This document shows positions 18,946 through 29,564 of a DNA stretch of 40,179 nt, one piece after another (positions within the stretch are counted from its first letter, which is position 1; each line of letters starts with the position of its first letter). A program made the position numbers and the translations under genes. The stretch comes from OFTM382 sp964448185. Its GTDB lineage: Bacteria > Planctomycetota > Phycisphaerae > Phycisphaerales > UBA1924. Under the pieces are notes generated by a model. That model was not told where the DNA came from. It ran no database searches and was given only the letters and a program-made list of their open reading frames with translations. Location of the stretch: contig CAYUVO010000016.1 in NCBI GenBank assembly GCA_964448185.1, forward strand, positions 1 to 40,179, written 5' to 3'.

Positions 18946-19320
18946 TTACATCAACCCAAGCTCGAGCTTTGCTTCATCGCACATCATCGCCTTGTCCCAG
19001 CGAGGCTCCCACACCAACTCGACCGTGGCGCTGTCGATGCCCTCGACCGTCTCGGCTGCCGCTTGCACAAACTGCACAAGATCCTGCGCGACCGGGCACG
19101 CCGGGCTCGTGAGCGTCATCCGCAGATGCGCCTTGGCGTCCGCGATTTTGATCGAATAAATCAGCCCCATGTCGTACAGATTCACCGGGATCTCAGGGTC
19201 GTAGACGCGCTTGATCGCTTCGATGATCTGCCCTTCGAGCGTGTCGGTGTGGGGCGTCGGCGTGGGTGCGACCTTGGGCCTTCCGCCGCTACCCGAATCA
19301 AAGATTCTCATTGAGTCCAT
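18946..19320 (-). CDS. sufT: SufT-like Fe-S assembly factor (MIP18/DUF59 family)
   Basis: A 124-residue protein with the DUF59/MIP18 core: IKRVYDPEIPVNLYDMGLIYSI, then LRMTLTSPACPVAQDL with the conserved Cys, and VELVWEPRWD. This family helps deliver or mature Fe-S clusters. It is the last gene of the suf operon, 27 nt after sufE. The ATG at 19318-19320 is chosen because AAGGTGAG lies about 8 nt upstream; an in-frame GTG at 19332 overlaps that site. The N-terminal ~25 residues (Gly/Pro/Thr-rich) look disordered. Confidence 0.92.
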   Translation of the reverse strand: MDSMRIFDSGSGGRPKVAPTPTPHTDTLEGQIIEAIKRVYDPEIPVNLYDMGLIYSIKIADAKAHLRMTLTSPACPVAQDLVQFVQAAAETVEGIDSATVELVWEPRWDKAMMCDEAKLELGLM

Positions 19321-19347
19321 AACACCACTCACCTTTCATACTCGGTG

Positions 19348-19764
19348 CTACGCATTCGCCGTCAGCACCGTGATCCGCTCGATCATCGCCCACAACCCAT
19401 TGCGCCGCGTCGGGCTCAGATGATCCGACAACCCGAGGCGATCGACGACCGCTTTGGCATCCACCGCTCGGGCTTCTTGGGGCGTGAGTCCGTCGTACAA
19501 GCTCAGCATGATCGCGATCAAGCCGTTGACGATGTGCGCATCACTGATCGCCTGCAACTCCAGCCGATGATCTTCGTCCATATCGACCCAGAGCCACACC
19601 GACGCCTGACATCCATGCACTCGGTTGGTCTCGACTTTGAACGCCTCGTCCATCGTGGGCAGCTTCTTGCCGAGATCAATCAGATAACTAAACCGCTCTT
19701 CCCAGTCGTCCAAAAACTCGAACGTCTCCTCGATCTCAGTGATCTTTGGCACACCATCGCTCAT
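19348..19764 (-). CDS. sufE: Cysteine desulfuration protein SufE
   Basis: A 138-residue sulfur acceptor that takes persulfide sulfur from SufS and passes it to the SufBCD scaffold. The family features are ERFSYLIDLGKKLP, followed by VHGCQASVWLW with the persulfide-carrying Cys at residue 52. Its ATG (19762-19764) overlaps the sufS TGA by 4 nt, indicating translational coupling with its enzyme partner. The length is normal for SufE. Confidence 0.95.
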   Translation of the reverse strand: MSDGVPKITEIEETFEFLDDWEERFSYLIDLGKKLPTMDEAFKVETNRVHGCQASVWLWVDMDEDHRLELQAISDAHIVNGLIAIMLSLYDGLTPQEARAVDAKAVVDRLGLSDHLSPTRRNGLWAMIERITVLTANA

Positions 19765-21005
19765 GCCAACAGCTCCCGCGCACGCCCGAGCGCCTCGACC
19801 AGCGTGTCAATCTCGCTCCGCGTTGTGTACGCGGCGCACGAAGCCCGCACGCTCGCCGAAACTCCGAAGCGTTCCATAAGAGGCTGCGTGCAGTGATGAC
19901 CCGTCCGCACCGCCACGCCCCGATGATCGAGCACCGGCCCGACGTCGTAGGCATGCGCCCAATCAAGCGTGAAGCTGAACACGGGCGCCTTCTGTTGTGC
20001 GGTTCCCATCAGCCGCAAGCCGCCAACCTCGGCGAGCCGAGCATGCCCATACTCGGCCAGGTCTCGCTCGTGCGCGCGCACCGCATCGAGATCGAGCGAC
20101 GTGTACCAATCGATCGCAGCCCCCAACCCTATCGCACCTGCAATGTTGGGCGTGCCCGCCTCAAAGCGCATGGGCGGCTTTGCGAAGGTCGTCCCCGCAA
20201 AGCTCACCGAATCGATCATCTCGCCACCGCCCTTGAACGGCCCCATCACTTCGAGCAGCTCCCGCCGACCATACAGCACCCCGATGCCCGTCGGGCCATA
20301 GAGCTTGTGCCCCGTAAACCCGAGAAAGTCGCACTCCCATGCGCGCACGTCGATTTCGTGAACCGCTGCCGCCTGCGCCGCGTCAACCACCGTTGCTGCT
20401 CCGACCCGCTTGGCCATCGCGATCATCTCCGCGACCGGATTGATCGTGCCCAGCGTGTTAGAAACCGCGACCATCGACACGATCTTGACCCGCTCATCGA
20501 GCAACGCTTCATACACCTCAAGATCGATCTCGCCCGCATCGGTCACCGGCGCTGCGATGACTTGGGCGCCCGTCCGCTCGGCGATCAACTGCCACGGCAC
20601 GATGTTCGAGTGGTGCTCCATCTCCGTGAGCAGCACCCGATCCCCTTTGCCGAGCACACTCGCGCCATAGCTCTGCGCCACGAGGTTGATCGATTCGGTC
20701 ACGCCGCTGGTCAGCACGATCTCGGCAGCATCGGCCGCGTTGAGAAACCGGCGGCACGTCTCCCGCGCCGATTCGTACCCTTGAGTCGCCTCACGACTGA
20801 GCTCGTGCAACCCACGGTGCACGTTCGCATTGGAATGCCCGTAAAACCCGGCGATCGCATCGATCACACATTGCGGTTTGTGCTTGGTCGCCGCGTTATC
20901 CAGATACACCAGAGGCTTGCCGTGAACCGTTCGGCGCAGGATCGGAAACTGCGCACGGATCGCGTCAATGTCCAGCGGCGAGATGTTGGGCTCTGCTTGC
21001 ATCAT
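19761..21005 (-). CDS. sufS: Cysteine desulfurase SufS
   Basis: A 414-residue group II PLP-dependent cysteine desulfurase that releases sulfur from cysteine for Fe-S assembly. VYLDNAATKHKP and EMEHHSNIVPW are typical. The PLP lysine is in GFTGHKLYGPTG (about residue 234) and the active-site Cys is in RTGHHCTQPLM (about residue 372). The start is uncertain: ATG-ATG at 21005/21002 lies just before the conserved domain, whereas a TTG frame extends to 21035 after a GAGGG. The gene is 39 nt after sufD. Confidence 0.96.
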   Translation of the reverse strand: MMQAEPNISPLDIDAIRAQFPILRRTVHGKPLVYLDNAATKHKPQCVIDAIAGFYGHSNANVHRGLHELSREATQGYESARETCRRFLNAADAAEIVLTSGVTESINLVAQSYGASVLGKGDRVLLTEMEHHSNIVPWQLIAERTGAQVIAAPVTDAGEIDLEVYEALLDERVKIVSMVAVSNTLGTINPVAEMIAMAKRVGAATVVDAAQAAAVHEIDVRAWECDFLGFTGHKLYGPTGIGVLYGRRELLEVMGPFKGGGEMIDSVSFAGTTFAKPPMRFEAGTPNIAGAIGLGAAIDWYTSLDLDAVRAHERDLAEYGHARLAEVGGLRLMGTAQQKAPVFSFTLDWAHAYDVGPVLDHRGVAVRTGHHCTQPLMERFGVSASVRASCAAYTTRSEIDTLVEALGRARELLA

Positions 21006-21044
21006 GGAGTCTGTCGGAGAAGGTGTAAACAACAAGACCCTCGA

Positions 21045-22376
21045 TCATACCTCGATGCTCAGCCCCGAGGCCATCGGCAGCTTGGCGATCATCTCGCGGG
21101 CGAGAAGACGGCGAACCGGCACCAGATCCATGCGATCAAAGCCCTCGGCGGCGAACGCATAAATCAGCATCGCCCTCGCCACCGGCTCGCTCAACCCCCG
21201 GCTTCGGAAGTAGAAGACCGCGTCCTCGTCCACCCGACCCGTGGTCGCGCCGTGCGTGCATTTGACATCGTCGGCAAAGATTTCGAGTTGAGGACGCGCG
21301 TAGGCGCGGGCGTCATCGCTCAGCAACATCGCCCGGCTACTCTGCACCGCGTCGGTCTGCTGACCCTCTTTATCCACGATGATCCGGCCCGTAAACACAC
21401 CCCGGCTCTTGTCGTTCATGATGCCTTTATAAAACTGTCGACTCTGGCAATCCGGCGCCGAGTGCCGAACACGCATCGCATTGTCCAAATGCTGATCGCC
21501 ATCGCCCACATACAACCCGTTGATCAGACAGTGCGCCTTCGTCCCAACCAGCGTCGGCTGGATGTTGTTCCGCACAATGCGTCCGCCGAGCAGCACTGTG
21601 TGACTGTGAACATCCGAGCGTGCTTCTTGGCGCATCGCCAGCGTCGAGACGTTGAACGACGCCCGGCTGTCACGCTCAAGAACATAATGTTCAACTTTAG
21701 AATCTTCGTCGGCGAACACTTCCGTCACCGAGTTGGTCAGCCCCACCGCGTCGCAGAGCAAACTCACCGTGTGTTCGAGCACCCGCACGAGCGAACCCTT
21801 GCCCGCCACGATCACATTGCGTGGATGCCACGCGACCGGATCGCCTTGGCCGGTGGTGATCGCGAGCATCTCGATCGGTCGTTCGATCCGAACCCCCTCG
21901 GGCACGAGCACCGCCATCCCGTCGTCGAGCCGCGCCTGATTGAGCGCCTCGAATCCGTCCTCTGGATTGGTCGTCAGCACGCCCAGACGGTTGTGCAGCT
22001 CGGGATCGTCCGCAGCAATCGCCTCGCTCAACGGCATCACCCGCACCGCGCCAAGCCCCGAAAGATCGCTCAGCTCAGGATGAAACACGCCATCGACAAA
22101 CACCGCGCGTGCCGCGTCGAGGTCTTCAATCTCGAACGCTTTGAGGTCTGCCGCCGACACGGTTGTTTCGATCGTTCCCGGATCGACAAACTTGATGCCT
22201 TCGAGCGCTCGCAGGCTCGTGTGCTTCCACGATTCGTGCTTGGTCGTCGGCATCCCGAGCCGCGCGAACGCCTCGCGGCCCGCGTCGCGCAGTTGCTCGA
22301 CCCATACGGGGGTCGTGTCGGGGCCGCTGCGTGTGGCGAGCGGACCGGTCGAAAATTCTGTGAGCATCTCGGTCAT
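21045..22376 (-). CDS. sufD: Fe-S cluster assembly protein SufD
   Basis: A 443-residue scaffold partner of SufB in the SufBC2D complex. The C-terminal half has the SufBD beta-helix pattern (GGRIVRNNIQPTLVG, GVFTGRIIVDKEGQQTDAVQ, and DDVKCTHGATTGRVDEDAVFYFRSRGL), where Cys/His residues near the end contribute to nascent-cluster binding. The N-terminus has the expected GMPTTKHESWKHT. The ATG at 22376 is preferred because GGGAG lies 9 nt upstream; an ATG at 22397 lacks such a site. The gene follows sufC by 26 nt. Confidence 0.95.
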   Translation of the reverse strand: MTEMLTEFSTGPLATRSGPDTTPVWVEQLRDAGREAFARLGMPTTKHESWKHTSLRALEGIKFVDPGTIETTVSAADLKAFEIEDLDAARAVFVDGVFHPELSDLSGLGAVRVMPLSEAIAADDPELHNRLGVLTTNPEDGFEALNQARLDDGMAVLVPEGVRIERPIEMLAITTGQGDPVAWHPRNVIVAGKGSLVRVLEHTVSLLCDAVGLTNSVTEVFADEDSKVEHYVLERDSRASFNVSTLAMRQEARSDVHSHTVLLGGRIVRNNIQPTLVGTKAHCLINGLYVGDGDQHLDNAMRVRHSAPDCQSRQFYKGIMNDKSRGVFTGRIIVDKEGQQTDAVQSSRAMLLSDDARAYARPQLEIFADDVKCTHGATTGRVDEDAVFYFRSRGLSEPVARAMLIYAFAAEGFDRMDLVPVRRLLAREMIAKLPMASGLSIEV

Positions 22377-22402
22377 TGTGCGGGGCTCCCGTGCCATGCG
22401 TT

Positions 22403-23194
<792 letters not shown>

Positions 23195-23264
23195 CGTGGT
23201 TCTTTCATCTCTGCCACTGCTTCGAGTGGCCTTGTCTATATGTCTCAAACGGGGCTTGTTTCTC

Positions 23265-24755
23265 TCAACCCACCGAGCCCTCAAGGCTCACCGCGAGCAG
23301 CTTGTTGGCTTCTACCGCGAACTCCATGGGCAGCTCGCTAAAGACTTCTTTGCAGAAGCCGTTGACGAGCAGCGACACCGCGTCTTCGGCGCTGATCCCG
23401 CGCGCGGTGCAATAGAAGAGCTGGTCTTCCGCGATCTTGGTCGTGCTTGCCTCGTGCTCAGCCGTCGCCGTCTGGTTGCGAATATCAACATACGGGAACG
23501 TGTGCGCACCGCACTGATCGCCGATCAGGATCGAATCGCACTGCGTAAAATTGTGCGCGTTCTTGGCGCCTCTGTTCATCTGTACTAAGCCGCGATACGT
23601 GTTCTGCCCGCGACCGGCACTGATCCCCTTGGAGATGATCGTGCTCTTGGTGTCGCGCCCGATGTGGATCATCTTCGTGCCCGTGTCGGCCTGCTGACGC
23701 AGGTTCGTGAGCGCCACCGAATAGAACTCGCCCTTGGACCGATCGCCCTTGAGAATCACCGACGGATATTTCCATGTGATCGCCGAGCCTGTCTCGACCT
23801 GTGTCCACGAGATGTGGCTGTCATCGCCCTCGCAGATCCCGCGTTTGGTGACGAAGTTATAGATCCCGCCCTTGCCGTTCTCGTCGCCCGGATACCAGTT
23901 CTGGATCGTCGAGTACTTGATACTCGCGCCCTTGAGCGCGACCAGCTCGACGACCGCCGCGTGCAACTGGTTCTCGTCGCGCATCGGAGCTGTGCAGCCT
24001 TCGAGATAGCTCACCTCAGCGCCCTCGTCAACAATAATCAGCGTCCGCTCAAACTGACCCGTGTTGCGAGCGTTGATCCTAAAGTATGTGCTCAGCTCCA
24101 TCGGACACTTCACACCCTTGGGAACGTACACAAAGCTGCCCTCGCTATACACCGCCGAGTTGAGCGTCGCAAAGAAGTTGTCCGAGTACGGCACCACCGA
24201 ACCCAGATACTTCCGCACCAGTTCGGGATGATCGCGGACCGCCTCGGACATCGGACAGAAAATCACGCCCGCCTCAGCAAGCTCTTTCTGAAACGTCGTC
24301 TTGATCGACACCGAATCAAAGACCGCATCAACCGCGACCTTTCTCCCTTCGCGCGCGTCCGCAGGGCTGCCCTCATCGATCCCGAGCAACACCTTCTGTT
24401 CGTTCAAGGGGATGCCCAGCTTGGCATACGTCTTGAGAATCTCCGGGTCGATCTCGTCGAGGCTGCCCGGAGCCTTCTTGGGTGCCGCGTAATAGTTGAT
24501 GGCCTGGTAGTCGATCGGCGGGTAGCCGTAGGGCAAAAACACCCACTCGGGCTCGGTCATCGTCTTCCAGTGCGCGAACGCCTTGAGCCGCCAAGCAAGC
24601 ATCCACTCGGGCTCATTCTTCTTCGCCGAGATAAACCGCACCGTGCTCTCGTCGAGCCCGGGCGGAGCAAACTCCTGCTCGATCGGCGTCACAAACCCCG
24701 CGCTGTATTCGCGCCGTTGCTCGGCAATCCGGGCGACTTCTTCGGTCGTGGTCAT
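23265..24755 (-). CDS. sufB: Fe-S cluster assembly scaffold SufB
   Basis: A 496-residue SufB, the main scaffold on which the Fe-S cluster is built. Typical segments are PEWMLAWRLKAFAHW near the N-terminus, NSAVYSEGSFVYVPKGVKCP, SYLEGCTAPMRDENQLHAAVVE, and RGQNTYRGLVQMNRGAKNAHN. The conserved C-terminal Cys region includes QCGAHTFPYVDIRNQTATAEHEASTTKI. Length and order are normal. It is the first gene of the suf operon, 145 nt downstream of the RND pump gene on the same strand, with an inverted repeat just upstream. Confidence 0.97.
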   Translation of the reverse strand: MTTTEEVARIAEQRREYSAGFVTPIEQEFAPPGLDESTVRFISAKKNEPEWMLAWRLKAFAHWKTMTEPEWVFLPYGYPPIDYQAINYYAAPKKAPGSLDEIDPEILKTYAKLGIPLNEQKVLLGIDEGSPADAREGRKVAVDAVFDSVSIKTTFQKELAEAGVIFCPMSEAVRDHPELVRKYLGSVVPYSDNFFATLNSAVYSEGSFVYVPKGVKCPMELSTYFRINARNTGQFERTLIIVDEGAEVSYLEGCTAPMRDENQLHAAVVELVALKGASIKYSTIQNWYPGDENGKGGIYNFVTKRGICEGDDSHISWTQVETGSAITWKYPSVILKGDRSKGEFYSVALTNLRQQADTGTKMIHIGRDTKSTIISKGISAGRGQNTYRGLVQMNRGAKNAHNFTQCDSILIGDQCGAHTFPYVDIRNQTATAEHEASTTKIAEDQLFYCTARGISAEDAVSLLVNGFCKEVFSELPMEFAVEANKLLAVSLEGSVG

Positions 24756-24816
24756 TCTAAATGATGCTCCGCAGCAGGGCTCCGCTGTGCCGTCATGGAC
24801 AACAATCCCTGCTTTA

Positions 24817-24841
24817 GATTGATTCTAGGTTTCAATCAATC
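24817..24841 (-). promoter_or_regulatory. Inverted repeat upstream of sufB, possible Fe-S/stress operator
   Basis: GATTGATT at 24817-24824 and AATCAATC at 24834-24841 form a perfect 8-bp inverted repeat with a 9-nt spacer, about 62-86 nt upstream of the sufB ATG. On the minus strand TTGATT followed 17 nt later by TAAAGC overlaps it, a weak promoter candidate. The AT-rich repeat stands out in GC-rich DNA. No regulator of the SufR/IscR type is in the window, so the factor is unknown. Confidence 0.45.
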
Positions 24842-24900
24842 ACGAGTCGAGCACCAAAGCCGCTGTTCAGCACAGCCCGATGCCGACCAGTGATACCGAT

Positions 24901-27900
24901 TCAGGCGATCATTGTGTCCGATTTATCGGCCAGCTCACCGATCTCCGGGCTGCCCCTCACGTCTGACAATCCCACCATCGCCCGAAGATCCATCATCAAA
25001 CTGAACAGCAACGGCACCAGAATCAGCGTAAACAGCGTGCTCACAAACAACCCACCCACCACCACGCTGCCCAGCCCACGGTACAACTCCGAGCCCGAGC
25101 CGGGCATCACCACCAACGGCAGCATCCCGCCCACACTGGTCAGCACACTCATCAGAATCGGGCGAACCCGTGTGCGCACGGATTCGGCGATCGCACGACG
25201 AGGCGTCATCACGCCGTCGACCGAGGCATCGGTCACCGATCGGCCGCTGATAAAGTTGAGCGCCTGATGCACGATCAGGATCGCGTTATTGACCACCACC
25301 CCAAAGAGCAGCACAAACCCGAGCATCGTCAGCACATCGAGTTGCTGAATCGGGAGGTACCGATCGGCCTCGCTCCATTGATGCACAAGCCGCAGCGACA
25401 AGAACCCGCCGAGCAACGCGGGCGGAATGCTGAACAGAATCACGAACGGCTGCGCAAAGCTCTGGAACAGCACGCACATCAACAGATACACGATCACCAC
25501 CGCCATTACCATGACGCTGTTGAGCGTGCCCACCAGCGTGCCGTCCCCGAGCAACGCTTCCTTGACCGCGCCGAGTTTGCTCGCCGAGCCCGTAAACCCA
25601 ACGCGAACCGTCGGCGGGATCTCACCCGACTCGCGCATCGAACGGACCATCTCCTGCACCTCCACGATCACCTGCTCAAGCGCAGCCCCCGGCGGCGGGG
25701 TCAGCTCAATCGTCACCGCCCGCTGACGATCGACCCGTTTGATCTGGGCCGGTGCGGTCGTGTCCTCGACGCTCGCCACACTCCAGAGCGGCACCACCTC
25801 CCCGCCGGGCGTCGCGATCGGGGTATCAATCAGCCCCGCCATCGAACGCTGCCCGACCGAGCCCTCGGCGATCACCTTGAGATCGATCGATTCACCCGCG
25901 ACGCGGTACTCCCCGACGATCGCTCCATCGCCTAAAGCCGCCACGGCGTCTCCGAGTTGGCCCGGAGTCATCCCGATCTCTGCGAGCCGAAGCCGGTTGG
26001 GCCTGATCTGCCGCTCGGGCGTCTGGATGTTGAAGTTCGACGGGTCCGGCCTAACGCTGCGAAACTTGTACTCCATCCCGAGCTTGCCAAACAGGGCGCT
26101 GGCCACATCGCTCACTTCCGAAAGCTCATCGCCCACGATGTCAATCTTCAACGCAGAACCCGTGCTCCCGCCAAGATTAAACAACGGCAACTGGAATGAA
26201 AACGCAATCACTCCCGGCACCCGAGTCGAATCCGTCGCCTTCGCAAACAACGGCGGCAAATCAACCACCCTGCTTGCATCTGCAGCAATCGCTCCGTGGA
26301 ACATCGTTGATCCGAACGCCACCGAGAAGTAGTTGATAATCGCCGGCGGCGTCACGTCAGGACCGGGCTCGCCCTTGGCCCAATCGAACGTCGAAACCGA
26401 GGGCAGTGCCGCGATGGCATCCGCACGCTCGTCACTCCCGGCAGGCAGCTCGCCCGCTTCCCAGTAGGGCTGAATCACCGCTTCGATCCGAGTCGCAATA
26501 TCCGCTTGTCGGTCGAGCGTGTAGCCCGGCGGCGGGATCAACAACCCGAACACCAAGTTGCGATTACCCGTTGGCAGATAGTCCGCATCTGGCATCAGCT
26601 TCATGCTGCCGTAGAGCGAACCACCCGTCATCACCAGCACCACCGCGATGCGAATCGGCCAGCTCCCGCACGCCCAGTACACCGCTGCGCTGATCGCACG
26701 GGGGATTGCTGCGAAGAGCCCGAACACGCTGCGTCTCTGAGCCGAGCCTAGTGCGCACGCGTTCGTCTTTGTGCGCACGCGGAGCAGCCTCGCCGCAGCC
26801 GACGGGATCACCGTGATCGACACCACCAAGCTCAGCAGCACCGCTGCGCAGATCGCAAGGGCGATATCCCGGAACAACTGACCCGCTTCTTGCTGCACCA
26901 ACAAAATCGGGATGAACACCACGACTGTTGTGAGAGACGCTGCCACCAACGCCCCGCTGACTTCTCTGGTGCCCTCATAGGCTGCGACCATGGGCTTCTC
27001 GCCCATCTCGAGCCTGCGGAACACGTTCTCGAGCACCACGATCGCGTTATCCACCACCATCCCCACCGCGAACGCCATCCCCGCGAGGCTCACCACGTTG
27101 ACCGATCGCCCGAGCACCAGCATCACCACCACCGCGCCGATCACCGAGATCGGGATCGCGACTGCGATAATCACCACGGGCCGGAGCGAACGCAAAAACG
27201 CCAACAGAATAATGACCGCGATCAACCCACCGAGCCAGATGTTGCTCTGCACGAGCGACAACGCCTGGTTGATATAGACCGTCTGGTCGAACACCTGCAC
27301 GAGGAAGAACTCGCCATCAAGGCCCATCTTTCGGCCGTGCGCATCGAGCACCCCGCCTTCGATCCTGAACTCTTCGATCTGTTCCTTGAGCCCCTCCATC
27401 ACCTCGATCACGTTGGTGCCCGGCTCACGCTGCGCGTTGATCGCCAGCACTGGGCGACCCTTCCACCGCACAAACCCCGTGGGTTCCTTGTACGTCACAA
27501 CAACCTTCGCGACGTCACGCACCAGAATCGGCCCGCCCTGCGAGTCGTACGCCACCACCGTCGTCTCGACGTCTTCGATCGTCTCGTACTGGCTGAGCGT
27601 TCGCAGGCGGACATCGAACCGCCCATCGACAAGCTGGCCCGCCGAGACGTTGCGGTTGGTGCTGCGCAGCGCGGTCACCAAAGCTCCCGGCGTGATCCCG
27701 CGTTGTGCAAGACGCACCGGATCAAACCGGACCTGTGCCTCCCGCTCGCGTCCACCGAGCACGTTGATCTCGCTGATCCCGGGCACCTGTTCGAGCCGAG
27801 GCTTGAGCCGATCGAGCGCAAAGTCTTGCAGCTCACGGATATCAAGCGATGCGTCGGTGCTCCCAAACACAATCCACGCGATGTAATCCCGATTGTCCGG

Positions 27901-28296
27901 GTCGCTCGCCTCGACCACCGGCTCGTCCACCCCATCGGGATAGTCCTCGACCTCGCGGAGCTTGTCGGAGACCTCACGCAGCGCCGCGTCCTTGGGCGTC
28001 CCCGTGCGAAACTGCAGCCGAACCGTGCCCTGGCCCTGCTGGCTCGAACTCGTCATCGCTTCAAGCCCGCTGACACCCTGGAGCTTCTCTTCTTGTTGAT
28101 CGACGATCTCTTCTTCAACCTCGCTCGGGCTCGCGCCCTCCCAGCGAGTGCTGATCGAGATCACCGTGTCATCAACAGTCGGCGTCAACTGGATCGGCAC
28201 GCGGTCGAGCGCCACCAACCCCGCAAGCACAATCAGCACCACACCCACCACCACCGTCACCGGCTGGCGTACCGCAAGCCGGACGATGTCCATCAC
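24901..28296 (-). CDS. RND-type efflux pump inner-membrane transporter
   Basis: A 1131-residue AcrB/MexB-like (HAE-RND) proton-driven exporter. There is an N-terminal membrane segment at about 11-31, a large periplasmic loop, then a cluster of transmembrane helices (about 350-520) including FAVGMVVDNAIVVLENVFRR, whose Asp belongs to the proton relay. A second periplasmic loop and a second helix cluster (about 930-1105) follow, with GVVVNNAILIVHQAL. The porter signature VPIQLTPTVDDTVI is present at the start. Asn replaces Asp in the second-half segment, as expected for the pseudo-repeat. The start overlaps the membrane fusion gene by 4 nt. The substrate is unknown. No outer-membrane TolC-type gene is nearby. 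Confidence 0.94.
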   Translation of the reverse strand: MMDIVRLAVRQPVTVVVGVVLIVLAGLVALDRVPIQLTPTVDDTVISISTRWEGASPSEVEEEIVDQQEEKLQGVSGLEAMTSSSQQGQGTVRLQFRTGTPKDAALREVSDKLREVEDYPDGVDEPVVEASDPDNRDYIAWIVFGSTDASLDIRELQDFALDRLKPRLEQVPGISEINVLGGREREAQVRFDPVRLAQRGITPGALVTALRSTNRNVSAGQLVDGRFDVRLRTLSQYETIEDVETTVVAYDSQGGPILVRDVAKVVVTYKEPTGFVRWKGRPVLAINAQREPGTNVIEVMEGLKEQIEEFRIEGGVLDAHGRKMGLDGEFFLVQVFDQTVYINQALSLVQSNIWLGGLIAVIILLAFLRSLRPVVIIAVAIPISVIGAVVVMLVLGRSVNVVSLAGMAFAVGMVVDNAIVVLENVFRRLEMGEKPMVAAYEGTREVSGALVAASLTTVVVFIPILLVQQEAGQLFRDIALAICAAVLLSLVVSITVIPSAAARLLRVRTKTNACALGSAQRRSVFGLFAAIPRAISAAVYWACGSWPIRIAVVLVMTGGSLYGSMKLMPDADYLPTGNRNLVFGLLIPPPGYTLDRQADIATRIEAVIQPYWEAGELPAGSDERADAIAALPSVSTFDWAKGEPGPDVTPPAIINYFSVAFGSTMFHGAIAADASRVVDLPPLFAKATDSTRVPGVIAFSFQLPLFNLGGSTGSALKIDIVGDELSEVSDVASALFGKLGMEYKFRSVRPDPSNFNIQTPERQIRPNRLRLAEIGMTPGQLGDAVAALGDGAIVGEYRVAGESIDLKVIAEGSVGQRSMAGLIDTPIATPGGEVVPLWSVASVEDTTAPAQIKRVDRQRAVTIELTPPPGAALEQVIVEVQEMVRSMRESGEIPPTVRVGFTGSASKLGAVKEALLGDGTLVGTLNSVMVMAVVIVYLLMCVLFQSFAQPFVILFSIPPALLGGFLSLRLVHQWSEADRYLPIQQLDVLTMLGFVLLFGVVVNNAILIVHQALNFISGRSVTDASVDGVMTPRRAIAESVRTRVRPILMSVLTSVGGMLPLVVMPGSGSELYRGLGSVVVGGLFVSTLFTLILVPLLFSLMMDLRAMVGLSDVRGSPEIGELADKSDTMIA

Positions 28297-29564
28297 TCGA
28301 CCTCGCGATCATCGTCCATGTCGCTCGCCGCGTGTGCCGACACTGGTTTCTCTCGCACTTCGACCTTTGATCCCGACCGAAGCCGCTCTGCGCCCTCGGT
28401 GACGACCAAGTCTCCCGCCGACACCGAACCCGGCGCAACCGCTACACGATCGACAGTCTCAAAGAGCACCGTCACACCCGTGCGTACAGCGGTTCTACCC
28501 CCTGATTCATCCTCACGGACGAGCAGCACAAACGACCCCGACGCCCCCCGCAAGACCGCGTCTTTGCTCAGCGTCAGCGTCGCACCCACGGTGCCTGTGG
28601 GCACATACGCCACAAGCGAGCCGCCCGCGAGCAGCCCTTCCTCGGGGCCGTCAACGACACCCACCAACGAGAACGACCGCGTCGTCCTCGAAGCGTCGGG
28701 AACGATCCTGAGCCGATCGAGCCGATACCGCTCCCCGCTCGCGTCCACCTTGACCCAGATCTGCGTGCGTGCTTCATCGTCCAGCGCGAGCTCCGGTTGT
28801 ATCAATCCCGTCAACGCATTGACAGCGGGCAGCAAGCCCTGGGGCACATCGAGCCACGCCTCGTGTTCTTTAACGCCCAACAACTCGATCACCGCGTTGC
28901 CCTCATCGACCCACGCACCGATCTCCGTGAGCCGCTCGATCACCACGCCGTCAAACGGCGCACGCACGACCGCGTCCTCGAGACGATCTTCGAGAAACGC
29001 AACGCGCGTCTGTATGCGTTCGATTCTCCGCTGATTTCTATCACGACCCGCAGCACTCAGCGCCGCCTGATACCGAGCATCACGCAGCTCCTTGTCGGTT
29101 GCCGCGCCCCTTGCCGAAGCCTCAATAAGCACCTCCGACTCCCGCGTCCAGTACGCCGTCTGCACGAGCGATTCATCCAGCGCCGCCTGAGCCTCTGCGA
29201 GTTCGCTCTCGACTTCATCGAGCGCCAGCCGAAGCCGCGTGTCGTCGATCCGAAGCACCACGTCGCCCCGCTCGATCCGGTCGCCCTCACGCACCGCAAG
29301 CTCGGCGACGATCCCGGCTTCTTCTACCGCGACCTCGGCGCGACGCACCGCCCGCAGCTCGCCCGTGACCATCCGCCTTTGAAGAATGACCTCCTCGCGC
29401 GCCGTATCGGCATACACAGGAGTCCCCGGCCCCCCGCCACCACCACGCTGCGCCGCCGCTGCCGAGCTCAGCAAGCCCAGCATCAGCAAGCCCAATACGA
29501 GCCTCAGCATCGGGTACGCCCACGGGCTGCCGATTTTCGCAGCCCCCACAAGTTGTGACATCAT
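28293..29564 (-). CDS. RND efflux periplasmic adaptor (membrane fusion protein)
   Basis: A 423-residue HlyD/AcrA-type adaptor joining the RND pump to an outer-membrane channel. It has an N-terminal hydrophobic segment with a likely AAA|Q cut near residue 38, then a Gly-rich linker. The barrel-sandwich half-motif EAGIVAELAVREGDRIERGDVVLRID is followed by an alpha-helical hairpin (about 105-175). The second lipoyl half VVRAPFDGVVIERL and a beta-barrel domain follow. The start ATG overlaps the TetR TGA by 4 nt and its own end overlaps the pump ATG by 4 nt, so all three are coupled. Confidence 0.93.
   Translation of the reverse strand: MMSQLVGAAKIGSPWAYPMLRLVLGLLMLGLLSSAAAAQRGGGGGPGTPVYADTAREEVILQRRMVTGELRAVRRAEVAVEEAGIVAELAVREGDRIERGDVVLRIDDTRLRLALDEVESELAEAQAALDESLVQTAYWTRESEVLIEASARGAATDKELRDARYQAALSAAGRDRNQRRIERIQTRVAFLEDRLEDAVVRAPFDGVVIERLTEIGAWVDEGNAVIELLGVKEHEAWLDVPQGLLPAVNALTGLIQPELALDDEARTQIWVKVDASGERYRLDRLRIVPDASRTTRSFSLVGVVDGPEEGLLAGGSLVAYVPTGTVGATLTLSKDAVLRGASGSFVLLVREDESGGRTAVRTGVTVLFETVDRVAVAPGSVSAGDLVVTEGAERLRSGSKVEVREKPVSAHAASDMDDDREVE

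Noticed and set aside
26890..29034. A 714-codon plus-strand frame across the RND and adaptor genes.
   Set aside because: Antisense to well-supported genes, His/Arg-rich and without motifs; typical shadow in high-GC DNA.
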